Assembly: GCF_016862315.1 (NCBI RefSeq)
Contig: NZ_BOMS01000033.1
Coordinates: forward strand, 1 to 64,000
DNA length: 64,000 nucleotides
Source: Actinoplanes palleronii
Lineage (GTDB): Bacteria; Actinomycetota; Actinomycetes; Mycobacteriales; Micromonosporaceae
Reading direction: 5' to 3'
Of this stretch, positions 59,684 to 64,000 are shown in pieces. The translations under genes were made by a program, and so were the position numbers. Every line of letters begins with the position of its first letter. Position 1 is the first letter of the stretch. The notes under the pieces were generated by a model. That model saw nothing but the letters and a program-made list of their open reading frames with translations, had not been told where the DNA came from and did no database searches.

Positions 59684-62053
59684 GTGGCATCTCGCAAGCG
59701 GAAACTGTTCGGCGCGGCGGCCGCCCTGGTCGTACCGGCCGGCCTGATCGGCTGGGCGGTGCTGCCGTCGAACGCCGCGACCGTCCCGGCGGCCGGCACC
59801 ACGTACACCTTGGCGGTGACCAAGAGTGGCAAGTGCCTCGACGTGCCCGCGGCCTCGAAGGACAACGGCGCCCTCCTGCAGCAGTGGGGCTGCACCGCAG
59901 GTGCGGCCTGGCAGCAGTTCACCCTCGTCGCGTCCGGCGCGAACGTCCTGATCCAGAACGTGAACAGCGGCAAGTGCCTCGACGTGCCGGGCGCCTCGAC
60001 GGCCTCGGGCACGCAGCTGCAGCAGTGGGGCTGCGTGGGCTCGCAGACCAACCAGCAGTTCACGCTGACCGCGAGCGGCACCGGCACCTACCAGATCGTC
60101 AACGTCGGCAACGGGCTCTGCGTCTCGGATCAGGGCGCGTCCACCGCGTCCGGTGCGGCGATCATCCAGGAGACCTGCACGGCCAACTCGAACAAGCAGT
60201 GGACGTTCACCCCGGTCACCACCGGTGGCGGATCCTTCACGGTGGCGGCGGACGGCACCGGCACCTACAAGACCGTGCAGGCGGCGATCGACGCGGTCGG
60301 CACCGGCAACACCAGCCGCAAGACGATCACCATCAAGCCGGGCACCTACCGGGAGATCGTCACGGTCCCCAGCACCAAGCCGTTCCTCACGCTGCAGGGC
60401 GGCGGCGACTCGGCCGACGACGTGGTGATCGTCAACAACCGCAGCTCGGCCGGCGGGTACGGCACCGCGGGCAGCGCCACCGTCACGGTCAGCGGCAAGG
60501 AGTTCGCCGCCACCAACCTGACCGTCGCCAACGACTACGGCGAGGGCAGCCAGGCGGTCGCCGCGAACCTGAACGCCGACCGGCTGGTCTTCGACAACGT
60601 CCGGTTCCTCGGCGCGCAGGACACCCTGCTGGTCAACACCGGGCGCAGCTACGTCACGAACTCCTACGTCGAGGGCACCGTCGACTTCATCTTCGGCGGC
60701 GGCACCGCGGTCTTCAACGCCACGAAGGTCTACCAGAAGCGGACCAGCGGCGGCCCGATCACGGCGGCCAAGACCGACGCGGCGGCCGCGTACGGCTTCC
60801 TGTTCTACAAGTCCACGGTGACCGGCGCCGCGAACAACGTGACCCAGCTCGGCCGGCCGTGGGGCGCCGACGCGCAGGTGCTCTACCGCGAGTCGAGCCT
60901 CAGCGCGACGATCAAGACCGCGCAGCCGTGGACCGACATGTCCTCGAACACCTGGCAGAACGCCCGCTTCCTGGAATACAAGAACACCGGCTCGGGCGCG
61001 ACGACCAACAGCAACCGACCGCAGCTGACCGACGCGCAGGCCGCCACGTACACCCCGCAGAAGTATCTGGCCGGCTCGGACGGCTGGAACCCGATCACCG
61101 CGGTTGCCGCCACCGCGACCCCGACCGCGACCGCGTCCGCGTCCACCGCCCGGACCTGGTCGGACACCGCGGACGGCTTCGCCTCCACCGGCGGAGGCAC
61201 GACCGGTGGCGCGGCCGGCACCACGGTCACCGTCACCACGCTGGCCGACCTGACGAAGTACGTCACCGCCACCGAGCCGTACGTGATCAAGGTGGGCGCG
61301 GCGATCACCGTCACGCCGAAGGGCGCCGAACTCAAGGTCAAGTCGAACAAGACGATCGTGGGGGTGGGCACCAAGGGGCAGATCCTGCAGGGCGGGTTCT
61401 TCCTCGGCGCCGGGGTCCGCAACGTGATCATCCGCAACCTGACGATCAAGGACGCGGCGATGACCGAGGACGACCCGGACGACAAGGTCTACGACTACGA
61501 CGGCATCCAGATGGACACCGCCGACCACATCTGGATCGACCACAACACGATCACCAACATGAACGACGGGCTGATCGACAGCCGCAAGGACACCACGTAC
61601 CTGACCGTGTCGTGGAACGTGCTGTCGAACGAGAACAAGGCGTTCGGGATCGGCTGGACCGACAACGTGACGGCTCGGATGACCATCCACCACAACTGGA
61701 TCCACGACACCAACCAGCGCAACCCCAGCGTGGACAACGTGGCGCTGGCGCACCTCTACAACAACTACATGCAGAACATCACCTCGTACGGGAACCTGTC
61801 CCGGGGCTCGACGAAGCTGGTGCTGGAGAACAGCTACTTCGACAACGTGGCCAACCCGTACAACGTCGACGACCTGACCAAGGGCCAGCTCAAGCAGTCC
61901 GGCAGCGTGGTGGTGAACTCGACCGGCAAGCAGGTCACCAACGGCGCCGCGTTCACGCCGTCCAGCTACTACGCGTACACCCTGGACGCCGCGGCGGACG
62001 TGCCCGCGCTGCTGAAGAAGTACGCCGGCCCGCAGGCGACCATCGGCAACTGA
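59684..62053 (+). CDS. secreted CBM13-pectin methylesterase-pectate lyase fusion
   Basis: This 789-residue secreted protein has two enzymes in one chain. The GTG at 59684 follows AGGAAGG. After a signal peptide (1-31) comes a ricin-type CBM13 (about 36-178) with repeated SGKCLDVPxAS and LQQWGC. The CE8 pectin methylesterase (about 184-470) has Gln312-Asp313 in FLGAQDTLL, Asp334 in VDFIFGG and Arg391 in GRPWG. A Thr/Ala linker (about 475-490) leads to a PL1 pectate lyase (about 505-789) with VGVGTKGQI, DGIQMDTADHIWIDHN and the catalytic Arg679 in TNQRNPSV. Demethylation followed by beta-elimination would attack methylated pectin directly. It follows xylAB but has its own upstream space. Confidence 0.92.
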   Translation: MASRKRKLFGAAAALVVPAGLIGWAVLPSNAATVPAAGTTYTLAVTKSGKCLDVPAASKDNGALLQQWGCTAGAAWQQFTLVASGANVLIQNVNSGKCLDVPGASTASGTQLQQWGCVGSQTNQQFTLTASGTGTYQIVNVGNGLCVSDQGASTASGAAIIQETCTANSNKQWTFTPVTTGGGSFTVAADGTGTYKTVQAAIDAVGTGNTSRKTITIKPGTYREIVTVPSTKPFLTLQGGGDSADDVVIVNNRSSAGGYGTAGSATVTVSGKEFAATNLTVANDYGEGSQAVAANLNADRLVFDNVRFLGAQDTLLVNTGRSYVTNSYVEGTVDFIFGGGTAVFNATKVYQKRTSGGPITAAKTDAAAAYGFLFYKSTVTGAANNVTQLGRPWGADAQVLYRESSLSATIKTAQPWTDMSSNTWQNARFLEYKNTGSGATTNSNRPQLTDAQAATYTPQKYLAGSDGWNPITAVAATATPTATASASTARTWSDTADGFASTGGGTTGGAAGTTVTVTTLADLTKYVTATEPYVIKVGAAITVTPKGAELKVKSNKTIVGVGTKGQILQGGFFLGAGVRNVIIRNLTIKDAAMTEDDPDDKVYDYDGIQMDTADHIWIDHNTITNMNDGLIDSRKDTTYLTVSWNVLSNENKAFGIGWTDNVTARMTIHHNWIHDTNQRNPSVDNVALAHLYNNYMQNITSYGNLSRGSTKLVLENSYFDNVANPYNVDDLTKGQLKQSGSVVVNSTGKQVTNGAAFTPSSYYAYTLDAAADVPALLKKYAGPQATIGN

Positions 62054-62090
62054 CCCACCTCAGGACGGCCGGGTCCGCCTCGCGGGCCCG

Positions 62091-62337
62091 GCCCAGCCGA
62101 TGCGCGGCGAGAAACCCGTCGACCGCTTTCGACCAGGGAAACCGCTCGGCCTGCGCCCGGGCCGGGGACGGTGAGCACCCGCCCGTACGAGAAATGCTCG
62201 TCGGAGGCACCCGGACCCGGCACGACCGGGACCGCCCGGTGTCCCGCCTCCTGATATCCCCGGCCGAGTTCCCGCAGCGCGGTGCGCAGACCGCCGGAGG
62301 TCGCGTGGGCGAAGTTGGCGATCCGCACGATGCGCAT
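62091..62337 (-). pseudogene. remnant of a glycosyltransferase gene with internal deletion
   Basis: The leftward ATG at 62337 opens a frame whose first 60 residues read like the N-terminus of an actinobacterial GT4-type glycosyltransferase (MRIVRIANFAHATSGGLRTA, then LRELGRGYQEAGHRAV). After about VPGPG the match ends. In another frame close by, ARAQAERFPWSKAVDGFLAA resembles the C-terminal end of the same family. The roughly 300 residues between are missing. I read this as an old gene that lost its middle and shifted frame. The rest of the long frame overlaps the pectate lyase antisense and is not real coding. The family match is from memory. Confidence 0.55.
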
Positions 62338-62416
62338 GTGACCAGATCATCGAAAGCCGGGGCCGGCCCGGCAACGCGGCCCTGTCCCCCGGCCGAACTC
62401 TCGCTAACCTCTACCC

Positions 62417-63883
62417 GTGATGGGCAGCGGCGGGACCGCGCACCGGGTGTACAGCGTCGTGGTCTTCGTGATCCTGGCGTCGCTCGACAACGTCGCGATC
62501 GGCATCGTGCCCCCGCTGTACGGCAGCATCGGCGACGACTTCGGCCTCGGCGAGGGCCACATCGCGCTGGCCACCACGATCATGTTCCTGACCAGTGCGG
62601 TGGCCGCGATCGGCTGGGCGTACGCCGGCGACCGCACCGACCGCAAACCGGTGCTGCTGGCCGGCACCGGGATCTGGATCGCCGGCACCGCCTGGTCCGG
62701 CCTGGCCGGTGGTTACGCGTCGTTCCTCGGTGCGCAGATCGTGGCCGCGGTCGGGCTCGGCGCGGTCGCCTCGGTGAGCTTCTCGGTGGTCAGCGACCTG
62801 ATCTCGCCGAAGCGCCGGGGACTGGTGATGAGCTTCTGGGGCCTGTCGCAGGGCGTCGGCACGCTGGCCGGCACCCTGGTCGGCGGGATTCTCGGGCACA
62901 CCGACTGGCGGCAGCCGTTCCTGGTCACCGCGGTCGCCGGGTTCGTCGCCGGGGTGGCGTACCTGTTCACCTACAACGTGCCGCGCGGCGACAGCCAGCC
63001 GGAGCTGGCCGGGGTGGAGTACGACGAGCGGATCCACCACGACCACCTGCCGGTGATCCTGGGCCGGCGCACCAACATCTGGCTGATCCTGCAGGGCGGC
63101 ACCTCGCAGATCGCGTTCGGCTCGCTGGTCTGGCTGCCGGTGCTGTTCCGGGCCCGGGCCGAGGACCAGGGCTACTCCACCGGCACCGCGGTGCTGGTGG
63201 GCAGCGTGTTCGCGACGATCTTCCAGCTCGGTGCGGCGCTGTCGATCCTCGGCGGGCTGGCCGGTGACCGGTTGCAACGTCGTACGCCGCGGGGCCGGGC
63301 CCTGGTCGCGGCGGTCGGCGTGCTCGCGGCGGTGCCGTTCTACATCGTGCTGTTCTTCGTCCCGATGACGATCACGGTGCCGGACGGCGCGGCCACCGGC
63401 GCGGTGATCCGCGGGGTGCTGGACAACGTGGTGACCGAGCCGACCGTCGCGGTCTGCCTGGCCGTCGCGGTCTTCGCGCTGATGCTGACGTCGGCGAACT
63501 CGCCGAACTGGTTCGCCATGATCGCCGACGTGAACCCGCCCGAGCACCGGGGCACCGTCTACAGCCTCGGCAACCTGGTCAACGGCGCCGGCCGGGCCGG
63601 CGGCAACGCGCTGGTCGGGGTGGCCTTCCAGCGGCTGTCCGGCGTGTTCCCGCCGCCGCTGAACTACGCGGTCGGGCTGGCTGCGTTCCAGCTCTTCTTC
63701 ATCCCCACCGGGATCATGTACTGGCTGGCCAGCAGGACGGTGGCGGCGGACATGACCGCCACCCACGCCGCCCTGCTGGCCAAGGCGTCCGCGAGGTCAG
63801 ACCGCGGCCCAGACCGTGACGTCGGTGGGCACCCGCCCGTCGCCGTCGAGCGGCTCGCTGCTCAGCAGGACCCGGGCACCTGA
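62417..63883 (+). CDS. major facilitator superfamily transporter
   Basis: This MFS protein has about 488 residues and twelve membrane helices. Motif A after helix 2 reads AGDRTDRKPVLL, and the second-half copy GGLAGDRLQRRTPRG follows helix 8. FWGLSQGVGTLAG forms helix 5. The substrate is unknown; sugar or drug efflux are possible. GTG 62417 and ATG 62420 are both usable starts. The last 30 or so residues (from about SARSDRGPDRD) are hydrophilic and overlap the end of the convergent GH13 gene by 87 bp. This tail looks like readthrough into antisense sequence rather than a conserved domain. Confidence 0.88.
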   Translation: MMGSGGTAHRVYSVVVFVILASLDNVAIGIVPPLYGSIGDDFGLGEGHIALATTIMFLTSAVAAIGWAYAGDRTDRKPVLLAGTGIWIAGTAWSGLAGGYASFLGAQIVAAVGLGAVASVSFSVVSDLISPKRRGLVMSFWGLSQGVGTLAGTLVGGILGHTDWRQPFLVTAVAGFVAGVAYLFTYNVPRGDSQPELAGVEYDERIHHDHLPVILGRRTNIWLILQGGTSQIAFGSLVWLPVLFRARAEDQGYSTGTAVLVGSVFATIFQLGAALSILGGLAGDRLQRRTPRGRALVAAVGVLAAVPFYIVLFFVPMTITVPDGAATGAVIRGVLDNVVTEPTVAVCLAVAVFALMLTSANSPNWFAMIADVNPPEHRGTVYSLGNLVNGAGRAGGNALVGVAFQRLSGVFPPPLNYAVGLAAFQLFFIPTGIMYWLASRTVAADMTATHAALLAKASARSDRGPDRDVGGHPPVAVERLAAQQDPGT

Positions 63884-64000
63884 CGGCAGCTCGGCGGCCT
63901 CCTGACCGAAGTTGGTCAGCACGAGGATCTCGCCGTTGCAGAAGGCCAGGACGTCGCCCTCGGTCGCCGACCAGACCAGTGCGCCGTTGCCGAGGTCATG
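63797..64000 (-). CDS. GH13 alpha-glucosidase, C-terminal part (partial)
   Basis: The window ends inside this leftward gene; only the last 67 codons and the stop are present. The read-out (ALVWSATEGDVLAFCNGE, then ILVLTNFGQEAAELPSGARV, then LLSSEPLDGDGRVPTDVTVW) matches the C-terminal beta domain of GH13 oligo-1,6/alpha-glucosidases, including the N-F-G strand and the closing V-W. The enzyme would hydrolyse alpha-glucosides in the cytoplasm. Its 3' end overlaps the convergent MFS gene by 87 bp, and the pair may work together on malto-oligosaccharides. Assignment rests on the short tail only. Confidence 0.75.
   Translation of the reverse strand, partial: HDLGNGALVWSATEGDVLAFCNGEILVLTNFGQEAAELPSGARVLLSSEPLDGDGRVPTDVTVWAAV

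Noticed and set aside
61969..62130. The second half of the long frame from the glycosyltransferase remnant
   Set aside because: It overlaps the pectate lyase gene antisense and loses all family resemblance; it is not likely translated.
1..64000. Mobile elements, attachment sites, tRNA or rRNA genes
   Set aside because: I saw no transposase, integrase, phage gene, terminal inverted repeats with target duplications, or cloverleaf with a T-loop GTTCGA pattern that held up.

Overview
The window looks like chromosomal DNA of a high-GC filamentous actinomycete, most probably Actinoplanes or a close Micromonosporaceae relative. The evidence is third-position G/C throughout, frequent GTG starts with GGAGG-type ribosome sites, a DUF5753/DUF397 pair, a complete conservon (cvnABCD), GPP34 and WYL proteins, and a xylose isomerase (56917-58101) that closely resembles, from memory, the Actinoplanes missouriensis glucose isomerase. 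I see no rRNA, tRNA, CRISPR array, insertion sequence or prophage.

The main theme is breakdown and uptake of plant and microbial polysaccharides. In order there are a secreted serine protease (41-859), a GH5-X2-CBM46 endoglucanase (6413-8077), a GH3 glycosidase with extra modules (8790-11570), a ROK repressor divergent from a three-gene sugar ABC importer (11773-16633), divergent GH95 and GH42 enzymes (17049-21194), a GH20 hexosaminidase (38018-39418), ROK repressor/xylA/xylB (55709-59504), a pectin methylesterase-pectate lyase fusion (59684-62053), and the end of a GH13 alpha-glucosidase at the right edge. Several of these promoters carry a related AT-rich operator (core GTTTAGAG), which suggests one ROK-type regulon spread over about 30 kb. 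The importer has no ATPase gene and presumably borrows a shared one.

Between the carbohydrate blocks lie regulatory and envelope genes: HTH/DUF397, GPP34-permease-acetyltransferase (1114-5353); a GlxA-type regulator divergent from a rhodanese, an alditol oxidase and a mycothiol-dependent-enzyme-like protein (21771-25230); PadR, a response regulator with GAF, MHYT, FabH and PRC-barrel-like genes (25387-29616); a large flippase-acyltransferase fusion (30573-33170); CorA and a drug-type ABC exporter divergent from a WYL regulator across a clear palindrome (33400-37362); an M48 peptidase (39592-41529); a pair of related acidic proteins divergent from the conservon (42282-48697); a BTAD-membrane-HhH protein, a lipoprotein, a LacI regulator, a 65-residue gene behind its own palindrome, a lactonase and a substrate-binding/VWA protein (48748-55640).

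The most unusual non-coding structure is a family of five long hairpins (16818-16932, 23299-23357, 29211-29271, 59517-59573). All have 21-26 bp arms, a CCTC/GAGG-closed loop of exactly 9 nt and GCTGG/CCAGC at the outer end. All sit downstream of stop codons and their arms differ with mostly compensating changes. Short tandem repeats of 61, 30, 34 and about 18 bp also sit just past gene ends. The gene-level candidates for new biology are the flippase-acyltransferase fusion with an internal ribosome site, the BTAD-TM-HhH protein, and the acidic pair next to the conservon. Family assignments rest on motif recognition by eye; no database search was run.
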